Below are positions 7,216 to 14,213 of a stretch of 24,058 nt of DNA, piece by piece. Made by a program: the position numbers and the translations under genes. This stretch comes from RGIG4708 sp045633845 (GTDB taxonomy: Bacteria > Bacillota > Clostridia > UMGS1810), in the NCBI GenBank assembly GCA_045633845.1, contig JAZQZC010000035.1, positions 1 to 24,058 on the forward strand, read 5' to 3'. The notes beneath the pieces are model-generated. The model was given only the letters and a program-made list of their open reading frames with translations. It did not search any database and was not told the DNA's origin. Numbering within the stretch: position 1 is the stretch's first letter; each line of letters starts with the position of its first letter.

Positions 7216-7554
7216 TCAATTATCCCCGTTCTGTGTTTTGAGAAATTGCACAAATTTTAATACGTCTTTTTTTTGCTCTTCTGTCAGCTCTTTAACCTCT
7301 CCAAAAAGAGCAAATTCTACGCCTTCAAGCTGTTTGTCAAGAGTATCAGGATTGTCTGTTTCACCAAGTAAATAGTCAACTGTAACATTAAAATAGTTTG
7401 CTAACATTGTTAATTTTCCCATAGATGGGTTTGATGTATTCATATTAGATTTAAAATTTTTTCCCACACCACTTTGCAAAAAAGCTGTTGTCAAAGATAT
7501 ATTCCGTTCTTTGCACAACAGTTCTATTCTTTTTATTAGTAACTCTTTATTCAC
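7216..7554 (-). CDS. XRE-family phage repressor
   Basis: The 112-residue protein has an N-terminal lambda-repressor-like helix-turn-helix (about residues 5-64), ending with M-L-A-N-Y-F-N-V-T-V-D-Y-L-L-G-E-T-D, typical of Clostridia phage repressors. An acidic helix follows, with E-L-T-E-E-Q-K-K-D-V-L-K-F-V-Q-F-L. It starts with GTG (7552-7554) after GGTGGTG. It should hold the prophage silent by binding the palindromic operators at 7581-7628, one of which lies inside the early promoter. Divergence from the rightward early genes and the downstream ImmA gene form the classic ImmR/ImmA switch. The C-terminal part lacks a LexA-type self-cleavage domain, which fits control by ImmA. Confidence 0.85.
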   Translation of the reverse strand: MNKELLIKRIELLCKERNISLTTAFLQSGVGKNFKSNMNTSNPSMGKLTMLANYFNVTVDYLLGETDNPDTLDKQLEGVEFALFGEVKELTEEQKKDVLKFVQFLKTQNGDN

Positions 7555-7580
7555 GATTATTCACCACCAAAACATATAAT

Positions 7581-7633
7581 TATTCCTAAAATAGTAAAAA
7601 ACTATTGACATATTCCTAAAATAGGAATATAAT
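7581..7633 (+). promoter_or_regulatory. Early lytic promoter with two repressor operators
   Basis: TTGACA (7605-7610), a 17-nt spacer and TATAAT (7628-7633) form a consensus promoter pointing to the early genes. The spacer holds the perfect palindrome ATTCCTA-AAA-TAGGAAT (7612-7628). Its 14-bp left part TATTCCTAAAATAG is repeated at 7581-7594, exactly 30 bp (three turns) upstream. This is the natural operator pair for the adjacent XRE repressor. Confidence 0.85.
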
Positions 7634-7682
7634 ACAATTAAGCTTGTAAATAATAAAATATTAACAAGCTGAAGCATAACAA

Positions 7683-7721
7683 ACATACACTGCCGATGAC
7701 TGCAGCATCAGCAATGTATGT
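7683..7721 (-). other. 16-bp hairpin in the switch region, better paired in minus-strand RNA
   Basis: Arms 7683-7698 and 7706-7721 enclose a 7-nt loop. The two imperfect positions are C-A on the plus strand but U-G wobbles on the minus strand, hinting that the functional RNA is leftward. It lies between the early promoter and the 29-codon ORF. Possible roles: antisense RNA, transcript stabiliser or weak terminator. The flanking TTCACCA/TGGTGAA repeat (7731-7763) adds another stem. Confidence 0.4.
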
Positions 7722-7789
7722 AAAAAAGTATTCACCATCATATTATCACATATGTTGGTGAAAATCAAGATTAAATTGGAGGTGTAATT

Positions 7790-7879
7790 GTGAATTGTCT
7801 GACCATAATTTCATTGGTTTGTGGTTTGTTGTCGATTATTTTAAGCATTATAACCATGATTATGAGAAAACATCGTTAA
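7790..7879 (+). CDS. 29-residue hydrophobic peptide
   Basis: A GTG start at 7790-7792 follows a strong GGAGGTG and opens a 29-codon ORF. The peptide is one hydrophobic helix (T-I-I-S-L-V-C-G-L-L-S-I-I-L-S-I-I) with a short basic tail, M-R-K-H-R. It is the first gene after the early lytic promoter. Its size and shape resemble type I toxin or small phage membrane peptides, such as holin-like or signalling peptides. The last bases overlap the 3' end of the convergent gene 7876-8373. Too short for family assignment; a real gene because of the ribosome site, its role unknown. Confidence 0.5.
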   Translation: MNCLTIISLVCGLLSIILSIITMIMRKHR

Positions 7880-8373
7880 CTGAATTTTACTTTTTCGGTT
7901 TTGGTACCACGGCAGGTATGTAATTCTATACAAAAATCTTTGCTAATTACGTAATCAGTTAATTCGGCGTTGTTTATATTTACATAGAAATAACCGCCGT
8001 GCGCACCGAGGCTGGAAATCTGAAAAGGAATTGAACTCGACGAATGTGTTTTGTTAGTGACATTGTCGCTGCTTTTATATGATTCTATTAAAACAATACG
8101 TGCTTGATGCTCAAATTTGTATTTTTCATTTTTGTGTATTAAATACATTTGCGAAACTGACAAGGATGACAGTGAGTGATTCTGAAACGCTAAATACATG
8201 CGTATGGCAGAATCAGAACCGATGGTTGCTTTTTCACAATTATTACAATAAACAGTAAGTCTGTAGCGATTATCTTTGATATCTTTGAAAAAATTCCATA
8301 ATGATAAGATAAGACCTATGATGGAAATTATTGCTGTGATGGTTTGAAGTATTGATTCGCTCAAATTTATCAC
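7876..8373 (-). CDS. Membrane-anchored moron-type protein, convergent with the early operon
   Basis: The 165-residue protein has one N-terminal membrane helix (about residues 8-30) followed by a basic W-N-F-F-K-D-I-K-D-N-R and a beta-rich domain of about 125 residues that reads like an immunoglobulin-type or small sandwich fold (alternating strands, S-S-S-I-P-F-Q-I-S-S-L-G-A-H-G-G-Y-F). I do not recognise a named family. Its ATG has AAGGAG 9 nt upstream and its own promoter at 8388-8416. It is transcribed against the phage early operon, which must run through it. That layout is typical of lysogenic-conversion genes (morons), often superinfection exclusion, but function is unproven. Confidence 0.7.
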   Translation of the reverse strand: MINLSESILQTITAIISIIGLILSLWNFFKDIKDNRYRLTVYCNNCEKATIGSDSAIRMYLAFQNHSLSSLSVSQMYLIHKNEKYKFEHQARIVLIESYKSSDNVTNKTHSSSSIPFQISSLGAHGGYFYVNINNAELTDYVISKDFCIELHTCRGTKTEKVKFS

Positions 8374-8387
8374 ACTCCTTTGAGCAT

Positions 8388-8416
8388 ATTATAGCACGTT
8401 GTTGATGATGATACAA
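8388..8416 (-). promoter_or_regulatory. Moron promoter
   Basis: Minus strand TTGTAT (8411-8416), 17-nt spacer, TATAAT (8388-8393) preceded by TGC (extended -10). It is placed 15 nt from the gene start and is outside repressor control as far as can be seen (no operator copy nearby). Confidence 0.6.
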
Positions 8417-8435
8417 GATGATATGGAGGTTACAT

Positions 8436-8612
8436 ATGGTAATTAATAAATTAAAGATTATATGTGAAAATGGTAAAACCAAGGTTTATATTAATGGTGA
8501 AAGTGAACATTTGAGGTATATTGAAGAGGTAGAGTTTTTGCATAATGCCGGTGAAACTCCGGTGCTGCGTTTGGGAATTGAATGTCATATATTACATACG
8601 GAGGATGATTGA
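8436..8612 (+). CDS. Small phage early protein
   Basis: The 58-residue ORF starts at an ATG with GGAGG 6 nt upstream; an in-frame ATG 18 nt earlier is less well placed. The sequence is polar and probably mostly beta (V-I-N-K-L-K-I-I-C-E-N-G, K-V-Y-I-N-G-E), with no recognised domain. It begins the run of tightly packed early genes and ends 1 nt before the next start. Function unknown. Confidence 0.65.
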   Translation: MVINKLKIICENGKTKVYINGESEHLRYIEEVEFLHNAGETPVLRLGIECHILHTEDD

Positions 8613-8613
8613 T

Positions 8614-8895
8614 ATGTGTAATAAAGACAAGCTTATTGAGATAATAAAACGTGCTCTGAACGGAAGATTAACTGTGGCTACAGTTAAAAAATTAGCGCCA
8701 ATTATTGCAGATGCCATTATAACTGATTTAGCAGATGTTGATAAAGCAAAAGGCGGGCAATGGATTGTTAAAGGTGACATTACTGAATGTTCTAATTGCC
8801 ACAAAGAATATGTTACTGCAAGAGGAATGTTGCAATTAAAAGAATTTGATTATTGCCCTCGCTGTGGTAAAAAAACGAAAGAGGGGGCAAAATGA
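8614..8895 (+). CDS. Zinc-ribbon phage protein
   Basis: The 93-residue protein has a helical N-terminus (residues 3-45) and a C-terminal zinc ribbon with C59-x2-C62 and C81-x2-C84 (C-S-N-C and C-P-R-C-G-K-K). Small zinc-ribbon proteins of this shape are common in early regions of Bacillota phages; their targets are unknown. The ATG at 8614 has GGAGG 8-9 nt upstream and follows the previous stop at once. Its own stop overlaps the next start, showing translational coupling. Confidence 0.7.
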   Translation: MCNKDKLIEIIKRALNGRLTVATVKKLAPIIADAIITDLADVDKAKGGQWIVKGDITECSNCHKEYVTARGMLQLKEFDYCPRCGKKTKEGAK

Positions 8896-9032
8896 AAAGC
8901 AAATATATATTCCCGGTTATATTAATACTTTTGGATATTGGTGCAGGCATTGTATATGCAGCTGCAGGCGATTGGAAAAAGCTGATATATTGGATTGCTG
9001 CAGCAGTACTTAATATTACAGTTACTTTTTAA
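8892..9032 (+). CDS. 46-residue phage membrane protein
   Basis: The ORF starts ATG at 8892 (AGGGGGC upstream), overlapping the previous stop by 4 nt. The peptide has two hydrophobic stretches: I-F-P-V-I-L-I-L-L-D-I-G-A-G-I-V-Y-A-A and L-I-Y-W-I-A-A-A-V-L-N-I-T-V, split by G-D-W-K-K. The pattern D-x-G-A-x-I-V-Y-A ... Y-W-x-A-A-A-V-L matches a small protein seen again and again in Clostridia prophages (from memory of the family). It is a two-helix membrane protein; function unknown. Confidence 0.7.
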   Translation: MKSKYIFPVILILLDIGAGIVYAAAGDWKKLIYWIAAAVLNITVTF

Positions 9033-9044
9033 CAGGAGGTTATT

Positions 9045-9824
9045 ATGAAAATATATATTGAAGGTAAAGAAGCACATACAGGTACGAAGGTAAAAAGCTG
9101 TGACGGAAGAGATTTAACACTTGAAGGTTGGTCAGGTCCGTCCGAGCAGTATCCTTTTGGTAGAATTTTATTACGTGACGATATCGGAAGGAGTTATATG
9201 GTACCTGCAAATGAATATGGCGCAAGCTTTGACAAAGGATATGTAATTAATTTTGAATTAAATGTCAATGAAATAGCCTTTTTAAAGCTATTTGAACAAA
9301 AGCAGAAAAACGGCTCACGTGATAATGTGGGAACTGTTGATGCAATTCACGTTGTTGAAAGAAACAACAAAGTGTGGGTCCTTGATGAAAGTGCCGAAAC
9401 CTGGGTTGACGGCAGTGATGAATATAAAGAATATGACAGTTTTGGTGCTCTGATTGATGCCAGGATTGAAAATGGCGAAGAACTGCCGAGATATGAAGAG
9501 GTGTTGTACGAAAGAGTAAACGACATATTTATAACCACACCTGCAGATTACATAAAGGCATATGAGATAGAGGATGCATATTGCGGCAGATGGATTGATA
9601 ATTACAGGCCTGTTGCGTTTTTCTTTGTGCTTGAAGAAGCAAGAAGATACAAGGATGATTATCAAAAGCACAATTGTGATAACTGCAGGATATATACATA
9701 TTCTTTGGGTTATGCAAACAAAGGTGATTTGCCTGTGTTCAGAGATATGCTGCTGCGGATGGGCGAGCAGCTTAATGCCGAAGATAATGACAAAGGATGT
9801 GACACAAATGAGAAAAAGGATTAA
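9045..9824 (+). CDS. Phage early protein of unknown function, 259 aa
   Basis: This is a soluble, acidic 259-residue protein with no signal or membrane helix. The N-terminal 85 residues (K-I-Y-I-E-G-K-E-A ... G-R-I-L-L-R-D-D-I-G-R-S-Y) look like a beta-barrel. The middle holds many Asp/Glu-Tyr pairs, and a C-x2-C (H-N-C-D-N-C) sits near residue 215. No family is recognised. The ATG has AGGAGG 7 nt upstream. Its end overlaps the next ORF by 17 nt. It is larger than its neighbours and may be an accessory (cargo) gene, but nothing confirms this. Confidence 0.7.
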   Translation: MKIYIEGKEAHTGTKVKSCDGRDLTLEGWSGPSEQYPFGRILLRDDIGRSYMVPANEYGASFDKGYVINFELNVNEIAFLKLFEQKQKNGSRDNVGTVDAIHVVERNNKVWVLDESAETWVDGSDEYKEYDSFGALIDARIENGEELPRYEEVLYERVNDIFITTPADYIKAYEIEDAYCGRWIDNYRPVAFFFVLEEARRYKDDYQKHNCDNCRIYTYSLGYANKGDLPVFRDMLLRMGEQLNAEDNDKGCDTNEKKD

Positions 9825-10014
9825 AAAAGCAATATTGCTTGCGGTATCGTACATAATGGGCGCTGTGTTTATGTTGTCGCTTGCAATGATAGACTCGGGC
9901 AGCGTTATACCATATATATTGCTTATCTTATCGGCATTGTGGCTGATGCTAATAGCCAAAGCATATGATTGGGGTGAGGCACTTGATATTCGATATAAAC
10001 AAAATGGTGAATGA
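9808..10014 (+). CDS. Small two-helix membrane protein
   Basis: The 68-residue protein starts with a basic R-K-R-I-K-K, then two hydrophobic helices (I-L-L-A-V-S-Y-I-M-G-A-V-F-M-L-S and V-I-P-Y-I-L-L-I-L-S-A-L-W-L-M-L-I) and a short polar tail. I start at the ATG 9808 because AAAGGA lies about 10 nt before it; an ATG 21 nt upstream has no ribosome site. It overlaps the preceding gene by 17 nt, so it is likely translated by coupling. Function unknown. Confidence 0.6.
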   Translation: MRKRIKKAILLAVSYIMGAVFMLSLAMIDSGSVIPYILLILSALWLMLIAKAYDWGEALDIRYKQNGE

Positions 10015-10276
10015 TGCCAAAGACGGCAAGAACGGCATAGAGTGCGGATACACAAGCATAATGGTAAATTATTGGTTTGAGAGCGTTGTTGAGGATATTA
10101 AAAGAAAAGGCTTAAAAACTCATAACGGAAAGCCCATAACATATTCACCAAACAACAAGGTAATTAAATTTGGTGATACACATATTTACTTTATTGTGTA
10201 CAACCCTGCCATGCAGGATGAGACAGACAATGTACACGACATTTCGGAATATTTTGAGGAGGAAGAAAATGAGTAA
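9983..10276 (+). CDS. Small phage early protein
   Basis: The reading frame is open from 9965. I favour TTG at 9983, which has GGGGTGAGG just upstream; an ATG at 10004 and the one at 9965 have no ribosome site. The 97-residue product is soluble, with V-N-D-A-K-D-G-K-N-G-I-E-C-G-Y and W-F-E-S-V-V-E-D-I-K-R-K-G-L, and an acidic E-E-E-E-N-E end. I do not recognise a family. It overlaps both neighbours (32 nt and 8 nt), as is usual in this compact early operon. Confidence 0.6.
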   Translation: MIFDINKMVNDAKDGKNGIECGYTSIMVNYWFESVVEDIKRKGLKTHNGKPITYSPNNKVIKFGDTHIYFIVYNPAMQDETDNVHDISEYFEEEENE

Positions 10277-10499
10277 TAATCTGATTAAAGCTGAATTAGC
10301 TTTGCTTGGTAAAAAGCAAGTGGATTTGCTGTACGAAATACAGAAAAGAGGTTACAAGGGATTGCATCAGTCGCAGTTGTCTGCATATTTGCGCGGAACT
10401 GTATGCGGAGCTCAGAGCGAGGCGGTGCTTAAGCTGGCGCATATGATTATTGATGAATGGAAGAGCCGTGCAACATCAGAGAGGAGGCAGGCTCAATGA
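10269..10499 (+). CDS. Small helix-turn-helix-like protein
   Basis: The 76-residue protein starts at ATG 10269 (GAGGAGGAAG upstream, overlapping the previous stop). The sequence L-A-L-L-G-K-K-Q-V-D-L-L-Y-E-I-Q-K-R-G-Y-K-G-L-H-Q-S-Q-L-S-A-Y-L-R-G fits a lambda-Cro-like fold, with the recognition helix at about residues 32-41 (H-Q-S-Q-L-S-A-Y-L). A second helix, K-L-A-H-M-I-I-D-E-W, closes the domain. Its place ahead of the transposase parallels Ner in Mu, a Cro-like regulator of early transcription, but homology to Ner is not shown. The stop overlaps the next ATG. Confidence 0.65.
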   Translation: MSNNLIKAELALLGKKQVDLLYEIQKRGYKGLHQSQLSAYLRGTVCGAQSEAVLKLAHMIIDEWKSRATSERRQAQ

Positions 10500-10669
10500 G
10501 AGGAACAAAACCGACACTTAAGCAAAAAAAGAAGCTTGCAGCGCTTGGGCTTAGATGTGAAAACTGGCTGATTGTGAAAGATACTCCACAGGAATTTGTT
10601 GTAAAGCATAAATACAGCGGTAATGTGCGCAAATGCAGTATTGTTGATAAATTGTTGAACAGGCGGTGA
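10496..10669 (+). CDS. DUF6906-like small protein
   Basis: The 57-residue protein begins at ATG 10496 (GAGGAGGC upstream; ATGA overlap with the previous stop). It reads K-P-T-L-K-Q-K-K-K-L-A-A-L-G-L-R-C-E-N-W-L-I-V-K-D-T, then F-V-V-K-H-K-Y-S-G-N-V-R-K, close to the pattern I recall for DUF6906, found in many Bacillota phages. It is basic and may bind nucleic acid; function unknown. Confidence 0.65.
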   Translation: MRGTKPTLKQKKKLAALGLRCENWLIVKDTPQEFVVKHKYSGNVRKCSIVDKLLNRR

Positions 10670-10673
10670 ACAT

Positions 10674-10994
10674 ATGAAACTGGAACAATGCACTAAAGCA
10701 GAGTTGCTACAGATAATAAACAGATATTTATTTGGATGGCAAATTGAGCCAATGCTGCTTAAATTTGAAATGGATAGAATTAACTTACGACACACAAAAG
10801 CAAATGAATTAATGAAGCGTGCTGATGAGTGTGTAAGTCACCGTGAAGAAATGTTACAGCCATACCGAGGAAAGCAATTTAAAGATATACCTACTAAGGT
10901 GCTTAAAAAAGCAGATGCATTGGCTGATGAAGCGTATAATTGTCACATCAGAGCCGCTCGTATGTGCGGTGTGAAACTTAAGGGCGGTGAGTAA
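10674..10994 (+). CDS. Phage early protein of unknown function, helical
   Basis: The 106-residue ORF follows GGCGGTGA and starts 5 nt after the previous stop. The product is mainly helical and rich in Lys, Glu and Cys (M-L-L-K-F-E-M-D-R-I-N-L-R-H-T-K-A-N-E-L-M-K-R-A-D-E, later V-L-K-K-A-D-A-L-A-D-E-A-Y). It directly abuts the transposase gene, which starts one base after its stop. No domain is recognised; the position suggests an early replication or transposition accessory role. Confidence 0.6.
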   Translation: MKLEQCTKAELLQIINRYLFGWQIEPMLLKFEMDRINLRHTKANELMKRADECVSHREEMLQPYRGKQFKDIPTKVLKKADALADEAYNCHIRAARMCGVKLKGGE

Positions 10995-12938
10995 ATGACA
11001 TATTTAACAACCAAAGAGGTAGCAGAGCTTGCCGGGTGTGATGCAACACGTATCAAACGTATGGCAAAATCGAATAAGCTGGTTTGTTCGACTATTTACA
11101 ACGACAAAAACCGCATGCAATATATGTTCCCTGTGGATGAGCTGCCTGAGGACATAAAGCGCAGGTACTATGAGCGCATACGAGCTGCATCGGGAACTGT
11201 TAATGTGCCCGGCAGAACTCTTGAGGAGCTTACCGATGAAGAGCGCAGACAGGTTAATATGTGGTCTGATATCCTTAAAAAATGGCAGAGTATGCGAAAT
11301 CAATACGGCAGAATGAGCGAAGCAGACGAAATGTTTGTTGCTATGATAAAGCTTGAAAAAGGACCTTTGTTCCCTATTTCTGCAGATACACTCTACAGAA
11401 AGTGGAAGGCATACAAAGCAGGTGACATCGAGGGCTTGATTGATAAAAGAGGCGGTCATAACCGCGGTAAAAGCTCAATACCTGAAGATGTTTGGAATTA
11501 CTTTTTATACGTATACCTGGATGAGCGACAGCTGCCAAAAAGACAGTGCTATGAATTAGCAATTGAATGGGCTCGGGATAACTGCCCCGAATGTGTTGCA
11601 GATATGCCGCACTATATGACATTTTTGCGTAGGCTTGAAAAAGAAATACCAAAGGCAGTGGATATTGCCGGCAGGCAAGGCGAAAAAGCATTTACAGACA
11701 GGGCTGCACCTTACATTAACAGAATATATGACAACCTGCAGCCAAATGATTACTGGATTGCGGACAACCATACGCTTGATGTTATATCGAAATATGATGA
11801 TGGCGAAACAACGCACCGTTTGCACCTGACAGCATTTATTGATGCCCGAAGCGGTGTTATGGTTGGATGGAATTTGACGGACAACCCTTGCAGTCAGAGC
11901 ACTGTGCTTGCACTGCGCAAAGCAATATTGCGCTTTGGAATACCAAAAAAAGTGTATTTTGATAATGGTTCGGAATTTTTAACACACGACCTTGCCGGCA
12001 GAGGGCACAGGAAAAGAAAGAGCAACGAGAGTGAGCTGTTGCCACCGCCAATATTTGCAAGATTGGGTATAGAGATGGTAAACGCGATTGTGCGCAACGC
12101 AAAAGCAAAGCCGATAGAGCGAACCTTTGGAACGTTTAAGGGTACTATAAGCCGTTGTTTTGAGACGTTTTGCGGTGGCAATGTAACGGAACGCCCGGAA
12201 AGCTTAAAATTTACCTTAAAGCGCGGTCAGATACCAACCGACAGCACAATGAATGAATACATAAGCGATATGATTGAGGGCATATACAACTGCGGTGAAT
12301 ATAACGGCAAGGTTGTCAAGGACAAAGGCAAGCGACGGATTGATGTGTGGAATGAGTATATACAGGAAATCCGCAAGCCTGTAAATGCTGACGACCTTAA
12401 CCTTATGCTGATGCGCAGCACAAAGGTTCAGACAGTAAAGCGAAATGGTGTATTTCTCAATGTGTCGGGTGAAAAGCTCGAATACTGGGATGATGAAACC
12501 TGGAAGCTTCTCGGCGAAAAAGTGTATGTAAGATATGACCCCGAGGACTTGAGCAGTGTGCGTATATATGAGGCCGAAACAGACCGCTTTATAAAAGCGC
12601 TGCCGTTATCTGCAGAAACATCTATACGATTTGATGCGGACAATGAGGATATTGCTCTTGCACAGGAAAAGGTGCGCAAGGTACATAAAGCTATCAAAAA
12701 CAACCTCAAGGAATACAAAAACAGACTGTCACCGGAGCAGCGCATAGATATGCTTGATATGCAGCTGCGCAGAGCTTACAGAGGAAAAAGTGAGTTCAGC
12801 ATAAAAGAGCCTAATGTTATTATACCAATTACATCAGGTGAGATACACGAGCCACTTAAGGCGGCAAGCGGCAGCAGTACTGCTGTTGTTATAGATATAA
12901 ACCGAATGAACAAAAATGCGTCGAAACGCAACAAATAA
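10995..12938 (+). CDS. Mu-type DDE transposase (MuA-like)
   Basis: The 647-residue protein is the phage transposase, which cuts and joins prophage ends during integration and replicative transposition. The first 70 residues are a winged or helix-turn-helix DNA-binding domain (T-T-K-E-V-A-E-L-A-G-C-D). The RNase H-like core has the catalytic triad D257 (I-A-D-N-H), D323 (V-Y-F-D-N-G-S-E-F) and E375 (P-I-E-R-T-F-G-T-F-K-G), with spacings of 66 and 51 against 67 and 56 in MuA. The Mu-type C-terminal domain follows (V-Y-V-R-Y-D-P-E-D-L about 515, then a charged helix E-K-V-R-K-V-H-K-A-I). Length is near MuA (663). The ATG follows GGCGGTGAG. Together with the next gene it forms the MuA/MuB pair. 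Confidence 0.93.
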   Translation: MTYLTTKEVAELAGCDATRIKRMAKSNKLVCSTIYNDKNRMQYMFPVDELPEDIKRRYYERIRAASGTVNVPGRTLEELTDEERRQVNMWSDILKKWQSMRNQYGRMSEADEMFVAMIKLEKGPLFPISADTLYRKWKAYKAGDIEGLIDKRGGHNRGKSSIPEDVWNYFLYVYLDERQLPKRQCYELAIEWARDNCPECVADMPHYMTFLRRLEKEIPKAVDIAGRQGEKAFTDRAAPYINRIYDNLQPNDYWIADNHTLDVISKYDDGETTHRLHLTAFIDARSGVMVGWNLTDNPCSQSTVLALRKAILRFGIPKKVYFDNGSEFLTHDLAGRGHRKRKSNESELLPPPIFARLGIEMVNAIVRNAKAKPIERTFGTFKGTISRCFETFCGGNVTERPESLKFTLKRGQIPTDSTMNEYISDMIEGIYNCGEYNGKVVKDKGKRRIDVWNEYIQEIRKPVNADDLNLMLMRSTKVQTVKRNGVFLNVSGEKLEYWDDETWKLLGEKVYVRYDPEDLSSVRIYEAETDRFIKALPLSAETSIRFDADNEDIALAQEKVRKVHKAIKNNLKEYKNRLSPEQRIDMLDMQLRRAYRGKSEFSIKEPNVIIPITSGEIHEPLKAASGSSTAVVIDINRMNKNASKRNK

Positions 12939-12952
12939 GGAGGATATTTATT

Positions 12953-13879
12953 ATGGGTAATTATTCTGAACAAGAAAAACAAGGGCTTTTGCAAAAGCTA
13001 TATGATTTGGCAGAGGAAATGGGTTCAATCAATAAGACGGTGCCGTTAACAGGAGTGTCGTCTACTGTGATTTCGCAGCTTCGTTCCGGCAAATACAAGG
13101 GCAATGAGGACAGTATGTACGAAAAGCTGGAAGCATATTTTAAGGCACGTGAGAGCTCCACAGAGCTTAATATTGGAAATGATGATTATGTGCCAACATC
13201 TATAAGTGAAAATGTGTATGCTATAATAAAAAATTCTCAGCTCAAGGGTGGCCTTGCCATTGCTTGCGGTGATGCAGGTGTAGGAAAAACACGTGCTGCA
13301 CAAAAATTTGTCGCCGATAACCCTAATTTGTCAATGCTTATTACAATTAATCCCTGTCTTAAGGGGTCGCGAAGTGTGCTCAAATTGTTGTGTGACAGAT
13401 TATCGGTAAATGAGCGAACACTTGACGAAATGTGGCTTGGTGTTGCAAATAAGCTGCGTGATAAAATGGTACTTATATTTGACGAGGCTCAGCACTTGCC
13501 TATTAAGACTATTGAAGCATTAAGGGCATTTTCGGATTACTTTACCGACAAAGGTCAGACACTTGGCATTGTTTTTATCGGCAATATGGAAGCGGTGCAT
13601 AATTTTAATGGTAACCGACGTGCAGACTTTGCTCAGATAGTTAACAGAACCAAGCAAAACAGGCAGTATTATACGCGCAATATTACCAGGGCAGATATCG
13701 AAAAGCTTTTCCCTGAGTTGAAAGGTCGTGACAAAGAGCTTGATTTTATGCTTGCAATAGCACAGTCAAAGCAAGCTATCAGAGGAGCATCAAATTTGTA
13801 TTCAAATGCAAGCGATAACGAGGACACTTCGTACAACGGCCTTGTAGCTATGGCAAAGGCAATGGAAATGAGTATTTAG
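12953..13879 (+). CDS. MuB-type AAA+ ATPase, transposition target selector
   Basis: The 308-residue protein has an N-terminal helix-turn-helix (T-V-P-L-T-G-V-S-S-T-V-I-S-Q-L-R-S-G) and an AAA+ domain. Walker A is G106-D-A-G-V-G-K112-T, and Walker B is V-L-I-F-D177-E178-A-Q-H-L-P. In Mu, MuB is an ATP-dependent DNA-binding protein that picks target DNA, protects the phage's own genome from self-insertion and stimulates MuA. It starts with AGGAGG 10 nt upstream and 14 nt after the transposase stop, so the pair is cotranscribed. Length matches MuB (312). All key residues are present, so it should be active. Confidence 0.92.
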   Translation: MGNYSEQEKQGLLQKLYDLAEEMGSINKTVPLTGVSSTVISQLRSGKYKGNEDSMYEKLEAYFKARESSTELNIGNDDYVPTSISENVYAIIKNSQLKGGLAIACGDAGVGKTRAAQKFVADNPNLSMLITINPCLKGSRSVLKLLCDRLSVNERTLDEMWLGVANKLRDKMVLIFDEAQHLPIKTIEALRAFSDYFTDKGQTLGIVFIGNMEAVHNFNGNRRADFAQIVNRTKQNRQYYTRNITRADIEKLFPELKGRDKELDFMLAIAQSKQAIRGASNLYSNASDNEDTSYNGLVAMAKAMEMSI

Positions 13880-13889
13880 GAGGTACGCT

Positions 13890-14213
13890 ATGAAAAAGAT
13901 GGTGACAAAATCGTTAACTGATAAAGGTGGACTTACTATCCCAATAGATATGAGGTTCAGAACAGGCATCAGAGAGAGTCGCCTGGTAGACATTATTGAC
14001 CGGGGCGACGGCACAATTCTTATACGTAAACACATACGAAAATGTATGTTTTGCAATGGTAATGAAAAAGTAATGGATTTTCACGGAATGGAAATCTGTA
14101 CCACCTGCAGGGAGGAACTTAACAACTGGGAAGAGCATATCGAAGATTTGCACGGAAAATTGGGTATTCATCCAAAACCATATGGTGACAGTGATGCAAG
14201 CGAAATATCTTAA
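13890..14213 (+). CDS. AbrB-like protein with a C4 zinc site
   Basis: The 107-residue protein opens with an AbrB/SpoVT swapped-hairpin domain: L-T-D-K-G-G-L-T-I-P-I-D-M-R, then D-I-I-D-R-G-D-G-T-I-L-I-R-K (residues 8-47). A zinc-knuckle-like segment C52-x2-C55 and C70-x2-C73 follows, with an acidic tail. AbrB-type proteins bind DNA as dimers and regulate transition genes, or serve as antitoxins; here no toxin gene follows. The position between MuB and GemA suggests a phage regulator. The ATG has GGAGGT 8 nt upstream. Similar AbrB plus Cys-motif proteins occur in Bacillota phages, but their target is not known. Confidence 0.75.
   Translation: MKKMVTKSLTDKGGLTIPIDMRFRTGIRESRLVDIIDRGDGTILIRKHIRKCMFCNGNEKVMDFHGMEICTTCREELNNWEEHIEDLHGKLGIHPKPYGDSDASEIS

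Noticed and set aside
6798..7554. Toxin-antitoxin reading of the XRE/HExxH pair
   Set aside because: HELGH, the downstream acidic motif and the operator/promoter layout fit the ImmR/ImmA phage switch better than a toxin-antitoxin module.
11004..11459. Antisense ORF within the transposase gene
   Set aside because: The plus strand carries the intact MuA-type protein with its DDE triad; the reverse frame is Cys/His-rich noise.
13890..14213. AbrB-like protein as an antitoxin
   Set aside because: No toxin-like ORF follows; the next gene is GemA. Its place in the phage early operon fits a regulator.
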